Positions 15,373-23,429 of a stretch of DNA of 25,115 nt are shown here, piece by piece (within the stretch, counting starts at the first letter, position 1; every line of letters starts with the position of its first letter). The stretch is taken from NCBI GenBank assembly GCA_937958345.1, contig CALGNW010000251.1, forward strand, positions 1 through 25,115, given 5' to 3'. This DNA comes from an uncultured Neomegalonema sp. (GTDB lineage Bacteria > Pseudomonadota > Alphaproteobacteria > Rhodobacterales > Rhodobacteraceae). Under the pieces are notes generated by a model that was given only the letters and a program-made list of their open reading frames with translations, had not been told where the DNA came from and ran no database searches. A program made the position numbers and the translations under genes.

Positions 15373-16652
15373 CCGACCATATTTCCATCGAAGGGGGCCG
15401 CGTGCAGGCCACGACCCTGTCGAACGGTTTTCGCGTTGTCACCGAACATATGCCTCATGTGAAATCCGCGGCTATCGGGGTTTCCGCAACGGCAGGTGCG
15501 CGTGACGAGACCCCGCCCGAGGGTGGCCTGTCGCATATGCTCGAGCACATGGCCTTTAAGGGAACGAACAGCCGCAATGCCAAACAGATCGTCGAAGAGA
15601 TCGAAAATGTCGGCGGCGATCTGAACGCCTATACCGATTACGAGGTCACCGCGTATCAGGCGCGGGTGCTGGCCGAGCATGTCCCGATGGCCATTGAATT
15701 GATCGCTGACATTTTGCGGGATTCGACATTTGATGAAGGCGAGATCGAAAAGGAACGGCAGGTCATCCTGCAGGAAATCGGCGAGCGCAACGATATGCCT
15801 TCGATGGCCGCGCTGGAGTCGTTGCAGGAGACCTGCTTTCCCGATCAGGCGCTGGGTCGCCCGATAATCGGAACGCCGGAAAAAGTTCTCAGCTTTGACC
15901 GCGCGATGATTGCCGATTACCTCGCACGGCATTACGCGCCGGACCGTCTGGTTCTGGCGGCGGCAGGGTATGTCGACCATGATGAAACGGTGAAGGCAGC
16001 CGAACGATTGTTCGGTGATATGGCCGCACGCCCCGCGCCGAAACGCGAGGCGGGTTCTTATAAATCGGGCGCAACGCGCTTGGTGCGCGATGTCGAGCAG
16101 GCGCATGTCTGCGTCGGATTTCAAGCACCGGACTCGCGGGACTTCAAGGCGCAATTCCGGGCGCAGGCTGTGGCGGCGGTGCTGGGCGGCGGCATGTCAT
16201 CGCGGCTGTTTCAGGAGGCCCGCGAGGAACGGGGGCTTTGCTATAGCATCTATTCGTATGCGGAGGCATTCGAGGATGCGGGCATGATGACAATTTACGC
16301 TGCAACCAGCCCTGAACAAGCCGAAGAGATGGTGCAGCTGGCGCTGGATGTATTCCACCGCGCGGCTGACGATATCAGTGAAGAAGAGGCCAGCCGTGCC
16401 CGTGCTCAATCCAAGGCCGGACTGGTCATGGGGCTTGAATCACCGATGCGCCGGTCGGAATCGCTGTCGCGGCAAATCGCGCTTTGGGGCAGGCCGATCC
16501 CGATGGAAGAGGTCGTTGATATGGTGGATCAGGTCGACGCCGCCGCCGTGCGGACCGCGGCACGCAGTTTGCTCGACGGGCCTGCGCCGTCGACAGTTTA
16601 TCTCGGCCCCGAGTCGGGCCGCTCGCCGGTTCTGCCCGGCCAATCCGCCTGA
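15369..16652 (+). CDS. M16-family zinc peptidase (processing-peptidase-like)
   Basis: A 427-residue metallopeptidase related to the beta subunit of mitochondrial processing peptidase. The inverted zinc motif HxxEH is intact at residues 56-60 (SHMLEHMAFKGT) and the third ligand is likely E136 (ERQVILQEI), 76 residues on, so it should be catalytically active. The C-terminal half contains the glycine-rich LGGGMSSRLFQEAREERGLCYSI block typical of the family. There is no signal peptide, so it is predicted cytoplasmic. The TTG start overlaps the thrC stop (TTGA) and has GAGG about 8 bases upstream. The acetyltransferase gene begins one base after its stop. Substrate unknown. Confidence 0.94.
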   Translation: MTDHISIEGGRVQATTLSNGFRVVTEHMPHVKSAAIGVSATAGARDETPPEGGLSHMLEHMAFKGTNSRNAKQIVEEIENVGGDLNAYTDYEVTAYQARVLAEHVPMAIELIADILRDSTFDEGEIEKERQVILQEIGERNDMPSMAALESLQETCFPDQALGRPIIGTPEKVLSFDRAMIADYLARHYAPDRLVLAAAGYVDHDETVKAAERLFGDMAARPAPKREAGSYKSGATRLVRDVEQAHVCVGFQAPDSRDFKAQFRAQAVAAVLGGGMSSRLFQEAREERGLCYSIYSYAEAFEDAGMMTIYAATSPEQAEEMVQLALDVFHRAADDISEEEASRARAQSKAGLVMGLESPMRRSESLSRQIALWGRPIPMEEVVDMVDQVDAAAVRTAARSLLDGPAPSTVYLGPESGRSPVLPGQSA

Positions 16653-16653
16653 G

Positions 16654-17271
16654 ATGAGTTTGCGCGCGCTGTTCGGACTGGGCCGGTCCCGCGTTGCGCG
16701 TCAGCCGCTTGTCTTGCTGACCGATCGTTTGTGCCTGCGCCCGCCGCGCCTTGAGGATCAGCGGGAATGGTCCGAACTGCGCGAGGCAAGCCGGACATTC
16801 CTTCAGCCGTGGGAACCGAGATGGCCGAACGAACATCTGTCGCGCACCGCGTTCAAGCGCAGGGTGCGTTGGGCGGTTGCCGAGGCCAATGCCGAGCGGG
16901 CCTATGCTCTGCTGCTTTTTGACCGGCGCGAGAACATGCTGGTTGGCGGCATTACCATTTCAAATATCCGCCGGGGTCCGTCGCGCAGCGCTTCGTTAGG
17001 GTATTGGGTCGGCGAGGCGCATGCGCGGCGCGGCTATATGCGCGATGCTGTGGAGCGGGTCGCGGAGTTTTGCTTTCAGACCCTGAACCTCGTGCGGCTG
17101 GAGGCGGCTTGCCTCGAAAATAATGCGGCGTCGCGGGCATTGCTCGAACGATGCGGATTTCAGGTCGAGGGCGTCGTGCGCGGATATCTCGAAGTGAACG
17201 GCACGGTCCGCGATCACGTGCTATATGCGCGTCTGGCGCAGGATTTGCCGCCGGAGATCACAGCGCAATGA
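16654..17271 (+). CDS. GNAT-family acetyltransferase (RimJ/RimL-like)
   Basis: A 205-residue N-acetyltransferase using acetyl-CoA, of the RimJ/RimL type that acetylates the N-terminus of ribosomal or other proteins. Landmarks are LLTDRLCLRPPRLEDQREW at the start of the fold, LGYWVGEAHARRGYMRDAV (acetyl-CoA loop), then LVRLEAACLENNAASRALLERCGFQVEGVVRGYLEVNG, and a final DHVLYARL. The ATG at 16654 is one base after the peptidase stop; the frame remains open far upstream inside the peptidase gene, but that part is antifunctional overlap. No strong Shine-Dalgarno is seen, so reinitiation is likely. Its TGA overlaps the next ATG (ATGA). The exact substrate cannot be told. Confidence 0.92.
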   Translation: MSLRALFGLGRSRVARQPLVLLTDRLCLRPPRLEDQREWSELREASRTFLQPWEPRWPNEHLSRTAFKRRVRWAVAEANAERAYALLLFDRRENMLVGGITISNIRRGPSRSASLGYWVGEAHARRGYMRDAVERVAEFCFQTLNLVRLEAACLENNAASRALLERCGFQVEGVVRGYLEVNGTVRDHVLYARLAQDLPPEITAQ

Positions 17272-18515
17272 AGATGCCGGGCCTGTCTCGTCGCAAGCCG
17301 GACGGATGGCTGGTGCGCATTTCGGTCAGGTTCTCTGAGTCGGATGTCGAGAGGCTCGGGTCGGAGTTGTATGCCGTTCGGGATGTTCTTGCGCAGAGGA
17401 TGGCCTCGGCGGCGCGGTTGGCGGACGGCAAGGAAATCAACACCCGCGATGAGTATCTGCTGGTCATTCGGCCAGGCCGCCGCGAAAGTGACTCAACAGA
17501 CCCGATCCCCGTCGTCCGCGATCTGCTGGAGCGGATGGCGCAACCCGCGCAATCGAGCATCGGACTTATATTTCCGCGCCTGAACGCGGCTTTCACCCGC
17601 CACCCCTGCACCGCATCCGATCGCGCCGCCCGTGATGCTCTGACTGACGGCTTGAGCAAGGCCGAGGCTACGGGCAGCGGCGTTGCCGTTGAACTTGATT
17701 TGGCAGAGCAAACGACGCGGCTGCTGCCCATGGATACGCCGGAGACGGAAGTCGTCGGCGCGCTGAAACGGGCCGTCGATTCAAATCAGGTCATCATGCA
17801 CTATCAGCCTGTCGTGGGGCTTGCCGATGGCCGGATCACCGCCTTTGAAGCGTTGATGCGGATTGTGGATGAGAACGGCGGCGGCTTGCTCAGCCCCGCG
17901 CGCTTTATTGCCATCGCCGAACAATCCGGTTTGATCCACGAATTGGGCCGGGCGGCGCTGCGCAGTGCAGCCGGTCAAATGGCGGCATGGCGTGCCGAAT
18001 TCGGGGCGCGCGCGCCATCGCGGATTGCAGTGAACGTCGCCGCGTCGCAACTCGCTAATGCTGATTTCTCCAAGGAGGCCGCGACGATCTTTTCCGAGGT
18101 CGGGCTGGACGCTCTGACGCTTGAGCTGACCGAGACCGAGCGCATTCAGGAAATGCCGCAAGCGCGCTCGGCTTTGGAAATCCTGCGGGGCGGCGGTGCT
18201 TGGGTCGCGCTCGACGACTTTGGCGTTGATTATTCGAACCTCGCCTACCTTCGCGATCTCGAGGTCGATATCGTCAAAATCGACCGGTCGTTTCTTGATG
18301 GCGGTGTAAAGGCGGAACGGGCGCGGACCATCCTTTCGATGGTCGTCGAGCTTGCCCACACGCTGAATGCGCGTGTCGTGGCCGAGGGCGTGTCGACGGC
18401 TGAGCAGGTGATGTCACTGGCCGCGCTCGGCGTTGACTACGGACAAGGCGAGCAGTTCGGGCTCGGAGTGAATGCCGACGAGGCGTCGCGACTGATCGCG
18501 CGTTCCACCTGCTAA
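17268..18515 (+). CDS. EAL-domain c-di-GMP phosphodiesterase
   Basis: A 415-residue soluble protein predicted to hydrolyse c-di-GMP. Residues about 1-165 are not a recognised domain; the part around 95-150 could be a decayed GGDEF-like fold, which is inference only. The EAL domain covers about 170-412: YQPVV at 179-183, EAL at 194-196, N256 in IAVNVAASQL, E in LELTETE, DD at 316-317 (LDDFGVDYSNLAYL), K337 in VKIDRSF, E373 in VVAEGV and Q393 in YGQGEQFG. The metal- and catalysis-related residues all look present, so it is probably active. The ATG at 17268 overlaps the acetyltransferase stop. It ends the cox-thrC run, 8 bp from the converging yqgE. Confidence 0.92.
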   Translation: MKMPGLSRRKPDGWLVRISVRFSESDVERLGSELYAVRDVLAQRMASAARLADGKEINTRDEYLLVIRPGRRESDSTDPIPVVRDLLERMAQPAQSSIGLIFPRLNAAFTRHPCTASDRAARDALTDGLSKAEATGSGVAVELDLAEQTTRLLPMDTPETEVVGALKRAVDSNQVIMHYQPVVGLADGRITAFEALMRIVDENGGGLLSPARFIAIAEQSGLIHELGRAALRSAAGQMAAWRAEFGARAPSRIAVNVAASQLANADFSKEAATIFSEVGLDALTLELTETERIQEMPQARSALEILRGGGAWVALDDFGVDYSNLAYLRDLEVDIVKIDRSFLDGGVKAERARTILSMVVELAHTLNARVVAEGVSTAEQVMSLAALGVDYGQGEQFGLGVNADEASRLIARSTC

Positions 18516-18523
18516 AGCGGCTG

Positions 18524-19117
18524 TCAGGCGGACCCGCCGCCCGCCGACAACAGCTCGGGCGAAATACCCAGTGTCGACAGCGCCATCACCCACTTGGCGT
18601 CATCATCTGCCGCGAAGATCAAATCGGCCTCGGCATCACAGGACAGCCAGCCATTCTGTTGCAGTTCCTGCTCAAGCTGACCGGGTGCCCAGCCGGTATA
18701 TCCCAGAGCGATCATATGACGTTCGGGGCCTTTGCCTTGGGCAATATCGCGCAGGATATCGACGGTTCCGGTCAGCCGGTATCCGCCCTCGATCGTCAAT
18801 GCGCCGTCATCGCCGTAATCTGTCGAGTGCAGCACGAAACCGCGGCTTGATTCCACCGGTCCGCCGATTTTGATGGGCGCGCCGTTGTCGTCCGCCTCAC
18901 CGGCTCCGATCTTCAACTGTGCCAGCAGGTCGCGAAAGCTGAGACCGTCGGACGGCTGGTTGATGATCAGTCCCATCGCACCCTCGTCCGAATGGGCACA
19001 AATAAAGATCACCGAGCGATGGAAGCGGGGGTCACCGATCCCCGGCATGGCAATCAGAAAACGGCCCTCAAGGCCGCTATCGTCCGGTGTTGCATCAGAT
19101 TTTTCTGCTTTCGCCAT
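18524..19117 (-). CDS. yqgE: YqgE/AlgH (UPF0301) family protein
   Basis: A 197-residue soluble protein of the UPF0301/DUF179 family, whose biochemical function is unsettled. The family signature is clear: GLEGRFLIAMPGIGDPRFHRSVIFICAHSDEGAMGLIINQP split across residues about 15-55, then GGPVESSRGFVLHS, and GYTGWAPGQLEQELQQNGWL. The start at 19117 has no visible Shine-Dalgarno, but no later start preserves the family N-terminus. It lies downstream of hslU on the same strand, with a 125-bp gap that contains a perfect hairpin, so it may have its own promoter or be attenuated. Confidence 0.95.
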   Translation of the reverse strand: MAKAEKSDATPDDSGLEGRFLIAMPGIGDPRFHRSVIFICAHSDEGAMGLIINQPSDGLSFRDLLAQLKIGAGEADDNGAPIKIGGPVESSRGFVLHSTDYGDDGALTIEGGYRLTGTVDILRDIAQGKGPERHMIALGYTGWAPGQLEQELQQNGWLSCDAEADLIFAADDDAKWVMALSTLGISPELLSAGGGSA

Positions 19118-19142
19118 ACAGGTGAAATGGACCGGAAAGGTA

Positions 19143-19163
19143 ACCGCTTCAATAGGAAGCGGT
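19143..19163 (-). terminator. perfect 8-bp hairpin after hslU
   Basis: ACCGCTTC at 19143-19150 and GAAGCGGT at 19156-19163 flank a five-base loop. It lies 80 bp past the hslU stop and 26 bp before yqgE on the minus strand. The T content after it is weak in both directions, so it could be a partial terminator or a leader hairpin of yqgE. Confidence 0.4.
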
Positions 19164-19242
19164 CAGTTTGTTGCAAAAAGCCGGTTTAGCGTCTTCCGCG
19201 CAACCGCCGCCGCGCCGTTCTCGCCCGGGCGCGTGTCCCTGC

Positions 19243-20550
19243 CTACAGGACGTAACGGCTGAGGTCGACATTCCGGGCGAGATCGCCAATCTCTTTTTCA
19301 ACGTATGCACGATCAACCTCCAGCGATTCCCCGCCCATGTCGGATGCGCTGTAGGACAGACCGTCGAGGATGCGCTCCATTACGGTATGAAGGCGGCGCG
19401 CGCCGATGTTTTCGACGGACGTGTTGATCTCTGCGGACAGTTCGGCAATGGCATCGACGCCATCCGGCGAGAACGAGAGCGTCACGTTTTCGGCGGCCAT
19501 CAATGCGGCATATTGCTTGATCAGCGAGTTGTCCGGTTCGGTCAAAATCCGGCGGAAGTCATCCTTTGTCAGCGCCCGCAGTTCGACACGAATGGGCAAC
19601 CGGCCCTGAAGCTCGGGCAGCAAATCGGACGGCTTCGATACGTGAAATGCGCCCGAAGCAATAAAGAGAATGTGATCGGTTTTCACCGGACCGTGCTTGG
19701 TCGAAACGGTCGTCCCCTCGATCAGCGGCAGCAAATCGCGTTGCACACCCTCGCGCGATACATCGGCGCCGCCCGCGTCCTTGCGCGCGGCGATTTTGTC
19801 GATCTCATCCAGAAAGACGATGCCGTTTTCTTCGACGGCGTGGACAGCATCACGGGTGATGCCTTCATCATCGATCATCTTGTCGGCTTCTTCGGCGACC
19901 AGCGCGTCAAAGCTTTCAGTAACCTTCAGCGTGCGCTTGCGCGTTCGCCCGCCCATCGCGTTGCCGAGCATATCGGACAGATTAATCATCCCCATCGAAC
20001 CGCCGCCCGCGCCGGGGATGTCCATGCCCCCGAAAGGGTTCGAGGTATCGGCCAGTTCTAGTTCGATCTCGCGATCATCCAGCTCGCCCGCCCGCAGTTT
20101 TTTGCGAAAGCTGTCGCGTGTTGACTCTGAGGCGGTCGCGCCGACCAACGCATCCAGCACGCGGTTTTCCGCAGCGATATGGGCTTGGGGACGCATCTCC
20201 AGCCGCCGTTTGTCGCGCACCATCGCGATCGCGGATTCAACGAGATCGCGCACGATTTGCTCGACATCGCGGCCTACATACCCGACCTCGGTAAACTTGG
20301 TTGCCTCTACCTTGGTGAACGGCGCATCGGCCAACTTGGCAAGGCGGCGCGAGATTTCGGTTTTACCAACGCCCGTCGGCCCGATCATCAGGATATTTTT
20401 CGGCAGAATCTCGCCGCGAAAATCCTCGTCGACCTGTTGCCGCCGCCAGCGATTGCGCAGGGCAACGGCCACGGCGCGCTTGGCGTCTTTCTGGCCGATG
20501 ATAAAGCGGTCGAGTTCAGACACGATCTCGCGGGGGGTCAATGAGGACAT
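19243..20550 (-). CDS. hslU: HslU ATPase subunit of the HslUV protease
   Basis: The AAA+ unfoldase that feeds substrates to the HslV peptidase chamber. From ATG 20550 the product is 435 residues, starting SSLTPREIVSELDRFIIGQ as in the family; the frame extends 19 codons further up but into the preceding gene. Walker A is GPTGVGKT (about 57-64), Walker B is IVFLDEIDKIA, and the insertion (I) domain lies between (about 110-235). The C-terminal tail DLSRYVL, which inserts into HslV, is intact. A GGAAG lies about 7 bases upstream. The gene starts one base after the stop of the membrane protein that separates it from hslV. Confidence 0.97.
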   Translation of the reverse strand: MSSLTPREIVSELDRFIIGQKDAKRAVAVALRNRWRRQQVDEDFRGEILPKNILMIGPTGVGKTEISRRLAKLADAPFTKVEATKFTEVGYVGRDVEQIVRDLVESAIAMVRDKRRLEMRPQAHIAAENRVLDALVGATASESTRDSFRKKLRAGELDDREIELELADTSNPFGGMDIPGAGGGSMGMINLSDMLGNAMGGRTRKRTLKVTESFDALVAEEADKMIDDEGITRDAVHAVEENGIVFLDEIDKIAARKDAGGADVSREGVQRDLLPLIEGTTVSTKHGPVKTDHILFIASGAFHVSKPSDLLPELQGRLPIRVELRALTKDDFRRILTEPDNSLIKQYAALMAAENVTLSFSPDGVDAIAELSAEINTSVENIGARRLHTVMERILDGLSYSASDMGGESLEVDRAYVEKEIGDLARNVDLSRYVL

Positions 20551-20551
20551 A

Positions 20552-21619
20552 TCAGACTTCCGAAGGAGGGCGGAACCAGCGGGCGAAAGGAACCAAACGC
20601 AAAACAATGTTGCGCAACGGGTTCCACGCCAGGCCGAGGACGATCACCAGCAAACCGATCGCAAGCGGCACACCGGCGAAAATCACCGTCAGTCCCGCAC
20701 CGGATTGGAACGCGGCGTAGGTCAGAACAGCGGTGAAATAAAGCAGGGAAGACGCGACCAGCGAGCGCCGGTCCAATATCAGACCCAGCACAGTAAATGC
20801 CAGCGCAAGGCCGCTGATCATCCAAACGACCGTTCCCAGCTGCGCGACGAGCAGGTCGGGATTGCCGCTGCTTGCACCCAGCGCGAACATGGCGAAATGA
20901 TCCTTGAGGACATACAGCATCATGCCGTGCACCATCAGCGGCGAGCCGACGACAAACAGCCAGAGTGCCCACTCATGCTGTTGCCCTGTCCGTTCGCGGT
21001 CCCGCGAGTCCAGGTACATTCCGGCGATCAACAGGGCCGCTCCGCACAGCGCAAGTACCGAGAATGCCGCCAACGGCTCGACGTGACGCATCGCAAACGT
21101 AAAGACAAGGCCGACGGCGCTGACCGCCAGACCGAGCACCAGAATGGGCAACCGGAAGCGCAGCAAAGATACGGCAAAAAGTGCGGTCAGCACAAATAGC
21201 GGGGCCTGCGCGCCAAGGCCGGTTACCATCGCCTCGATTGAAACGGTATCAGGAAAGGCGATCATCCACGCCTGAAATCCCAGCCAGACAAAAAGCAGAG
21301 CCGAAACCACCGCCGGAAATTTCCTCCGGGCCTTAAAGACAAAAATATCCGCCAGCACCCAAAACAGCGCGGCAAAGGCCAGATACACATACAGCGGCTC
21401 TATCCCGACCAGCGCCGTGAACCGGCTGATGGCAAAATAGATAATCAGCAGGCCGAGGCACAGGAACAGATCACCGAAATGATTCACCAGTACAACCGGT
21501 TCGTCGCTCGCGTTTTTGCGCGCCTCGACCGCCCGCAGGGCTTCGGCCTGTTCCGCGCTGATGATCCCTTCCTCAACGGCGGTATCGAGGGCAGTTGCCG
21601 GTTTTTCAGGTTTTGCCAT
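20552..21619 (-). CDS. 10-TM membrane protein between hslV and hslU (DUF2157-like)
   Basis: A 355-residue integral membrane protein. The first about 50 residues are soluble and contain LDTAVEEGIISAEQAEALRAVEAR, the helix-turn-helix-like start found in DUF2157-type membrane proteins. About ten hydrophobic segments follow (for example LFLCLGLLIIYFAISRF, VVSALLFVWLGFQAWMIAF, GVPLAIGLLVIVLGLAW), with a short basic C-terminal tail. ATG 21619 is one base after the hslV stop and the TGA is one base before the hslU start, so the three genes look like one translationally linked unit. No clear Shine-Dalgarno is present. No catalytic motif was found. The DUF2157 link is a resemblance, not certain. Confidence 0.8.
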   Translation of the reverse strand: MAKPEKPATALDTAVEEGIISAEQAEALRAVEARKNASDEPVVLVNHFGDLFLCLGLLIIYFAISRFTALVGIEPLYVYLAFAALFWVLADIFVFKARRKFPAVVSALLFVWLGFQAWMIAFPDTVSIEAMVTGLGAQAPLFVLTALFAVSLLRFRLPILVLGLAVSAVGLVFTFAMRHVEPLAAFSVLALCGAALLIAGMYLDSRDRERTGQQHEWALWLFVVGSPLMVHGMMLYVLKDHFAMFALGASSGNPDLLVAQLGTVVWMISGLALAFTVLGLILDRRSLVASSLLYFTAVLTYAAFQSGAGLTVIFAGVPLAIGLLVIVLGLAWNPLRNIVLRLVPFARWFRPPSEV

Positions 21620-21620
21620 G

Positions 21621-22178
21621 TCAGGAAATCGTCTCAAGAATGACGCTGTGGTTCGTGTATACACAGATGTCGGCGGCGATTTTCATCGCCTTTCTGGCAA
21701 TGTCATCCGCCCCGGCTTCCGTATCGTGCAATGCCATCGCTGCGGCCAGCGCATAATTGCCGCCTGATCCGATGGCGGTGACCCCGTGTTCAGGCTCCAG
21801 CACGTCGCCCTGACCAGTCAGAACCAGCGTTACGTCGCGGTCTGCGACGATCAGCATGGCTTCCAGCTTTCGCAAATACCTGTCCGTGCGCCAGTCCTTG
21901 GCCAGCTCGACCGAGGCCCGCATAAGCTGGCCGGGATGCGCCTCCAGCTTGGTCTCAAGGCGCTCGAACAGGGTGAAGGCATCGGCGGTTGCACCGGCAA
22001 ATCCGACAATCACCTCATGGCCGCCAACCGACAGGCGGCGGACCTTGCGGGCATTGCCCTTGATCACGGTCTGTCCCAGCGATACCTGCCCGTCTCCGGC
22101 AATCGCGGCGGTTCCGTTTTTCCGGACCGCAACAATCGTCGTACCGCGCCAGCCCTTGCGTTCAGTGTTCTCTGTCAT
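21621..22178 (-). CDS. hslV: HslV peptidase subunit of the HslUV protease
   Basis: The proteasome-like threonine peptidase of the HslUV complex, 185 residues. The nucleophile is Thr13 in GTTIVAVRKNG: the first 12 residues (MTENTERKGWRG) form a propeptide-like extension, as in other alphaproteobacterial HslV proteins. Family blocks GDGQVSLGQTVIKGNARKVRRL, GFAGATADAFTLFERLE, and IGSGGNYALAAAMAL are intact. It is the first gene of the minus-strand set and diverges from the small secreted-protein gene across 149 bp. The adjacent gene downstream is the membrane protein, not hslU directly. Confidence 0.97.
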   Translation of the reverse strand: MTENTERKGWRGTTIVAVRKNGTAAIAGDGQVSLGQTVIKGNARKVRRLSVGGHEVIVGFAGATADAFTLFERLETKLEAHPGQLMRASVELAKDWRTDRYLRKLEAMLIVADRDVTLVLTGQGDVLEPEHGVTAIGSGGNYALAAAMALHDTEAGADDIARKAMKIAADICVYTNHSVILETIS

Positions 22179-22299
22179 GGGGCTGATGTCTGGCGCGGGG
22201 GGCCGAATGTCAAGAGACAGCGCGGTATGAGGGGTCGGGATTGGGAACGGAACGCTGTCGCCTCCGCGCGGGGTTAACGGCCCGTTTCTCGCAATGGTC

Positions 22300-22318
22300 C
22301 TCCTGAACCCAGCAGGAG
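22300..22318 (+). promoter_or_regulatory. hairpin sequestering the Shine-Dalgarno of the small secreted protein
   Basis: CTCCTG at 22300-22305 pairs perfectly with CAGGAG at 22313-22318 around a seven-base loop. The right arm contains the AGGAG (22314-22318) that is the only ribosome binding site for ATG 22328, nine bases further on. Folding of the leader would block initiation, as in RNA thermometers or protein-controlled leaders. Confidence 0.45.
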
Positions 22319-22327
22319 TGCCTTCAA

Positions 22328-22825
22328 ATGAAGCAATGTTTGGCAGCGGTAAGCGTCTTATGTCTCACAGCCGGAACCGCGCTTGCGGCGACCCCGACAA
22401 TCGAGCGTGACACGCATTTGCGCCTGCATCTGACAGCGGCTGTTGACAGTAATTGCAATGGCGAGCTTGCGGATGAAACCGCAGATAATGCGGTTTTCGG
22501 CACCGAAAAGCTGCTGACCCCCGGTCAGTGCCTGATCTACCGCACGGATTACAGCAATGACGGCGATTTTTCGATCCGCAAGGTCGAGGTCAGGACGCCG
22601 GTTCCCGAGTTCATGGTTTACCAGCCGGGAACTGCGGCTCATGTCGATACCCCGCCGGGGCTTTGGCCTGACAAGCCCAAGCCGCCTGCGCGCGGACGGG
22701 GCGGCGATCTGATCTGGCCTTTCAAGGGCGGGCTTGCGCCGGGCGAGACAGGGCGGATTGAATTTATCGTCAAACTCGATCCGGTCAGCGACGAGGTGGA
22801 TTTCTTCCGCCGAGCCTCTGAATGA
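22328..22825 (+). CDS. small secreted protein homologous to the C-terminal domain of the DUF11-like protein
   Basis: A 165-residue exported protein: signal peptide MKQCLAAVSVLCLTAGTALA, then one domain. VDSNCNGELADETADNAVFG, TPGQCLIYRTDYSNDGDFSI, RKVEVRTPVPEFM and LAPGETGRIEFIVKLDP match, in order, LDSDCDGNLDDERIQDALFE, SPGDCVNFRIAFKHSGEKSM, ERIVVRDRVPEGT and FEPGAEGEVSYAVKLQEP of the 1020-residue protein at 4632. The two shared cysteines could form a disulfide, and the DSNCNG loop resembles an acidic metal-binding turn. A PDKPKPPARGRGG insert is specific to this copy. ATG 22328 has AGGAG 9 bases upstream inside a hairpin. It converges on the HD gene with 13 bp between stops. Role unknown. 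Confidence 0.8.
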   Translation: MKQCLAAVSVLCLTAGTALAATPTIERDTHLRLHLTAAVDSNCNGELADETADNAVFGTEKLLTPGQCLIYRTDYSNDGDFSIRKVEVRTPVPEFMVYQPGTAAHVDTPPGLWPDKPKPPARGRGGDLIWPFKGGLAPGETGRIEFIVKLDPVSDEVDFFRRASE

Positions 22826-22838
22826 AAGACGGCGACGG

Positions 22839-23429
22839 TCAGGAAAAGTACCGGGCAATCCGGTCGCGCAAGTGCTGCCATACAACCGGCGCACCCCGCT
22901 CGACCTTGACGCCGACACGGCCCTCCAGCTGGTCGCGCGTCACGGCGTAGTCCGCCCAAGTCCCGCCGTCTGTTTCAAGATTGCAGATCACCGGCTGAAC
23001 CCGGTCAATCGACTTGGCAAAGATCGCGTCATCGCTTTCGGCGGCTTCGAACTCATCCCACAGAGACCTGAACGCCCTGGCCTGATCCGGCGGCAGCAAC
23101 CCGAAGATCCTGTCTGCCGCCCGCTGCTCGACGGCTTCGGTCAGCGCAGGATCATGGGTTCCGTGGATCGGCGTGTCGCCTGCATCAATTTCAACCAGAT
23201 CATGGATCAAAAGCATCCTGATGACCCGGGCGATATCGACGGGCCGATTGGCATGCTCGGCCAGCGTGACGGCATAGAGTGCAATATGCCAGCTATGCTC
23301 GGCTGAATTCTCGCGGCGGCTCGCATCGCATAGGGTATTCGCGCGCAGGACTGACTTTAGCCGGTCAACTTCGATCAGAAAGCTGAATTGCTGTGCCAAT
23401 CTGGCGTCTTGCACTGCGTTTGGCGGCAT
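22839..23429 (-). CDS. HD-domain 5'-nucleotidase-like hydrolase (YfbR/HDDC2 type)
   Basis: A 196-residue soluble HD-superfamily phosphohydrolase of the YfbR/HDDC2 type; family members remove phosphate from deoxynucleoside 5'-monophosphates. The metal-binding set is intact: H45 in ENSAEHSWHIALYAV, H76-D77 in RMLLIHDLVEIDAGDTP, and D142 in KSIDRVQP. The C-terminus is GAPVVWQHLRDRIARYFS. ATG 23429 is chosen because AGGGGG lies about 5 bases upstream and family alignment begins here; the open frame continues far upstream across the hisB region without meaning. It diverges from hisB over 201 bp. Substrate specificity is inferred from the family only. Confidence 0.88.
   Translation of the reverse strand: MPPNAVQDARLAQQFSFLIEVDRLKSVLRANTLCDASRRENSAEHSWHIALYAVTLAEHANRPVDIARVIRMLLIHDLVEIDAGDTPIHGTHDPALTEAVEQRAADRIFGLLPPDQARAFRSLWDEFEAAESDDAIFAKSIDRVQPVICNLETDGGTWADYAVTRDQLEGRVGVKVERGAPVVWQHLRDRIARYFS

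Noticed and set aside
15210..16154. A long minus-strand open frame opposite thrC and the M16 peptidase
   Set aside because: It covers the conserved catalytic regions of two certain genes and its translation resembles no family.
19697..21199. A 500-codon open frame on the plus strand, antisense to hslU and the membrane protein
   Set aside because: Serine- and arginine-rich low-complexity translation caused by codon bias of the opposing genes; both genes beneath it are well supported.
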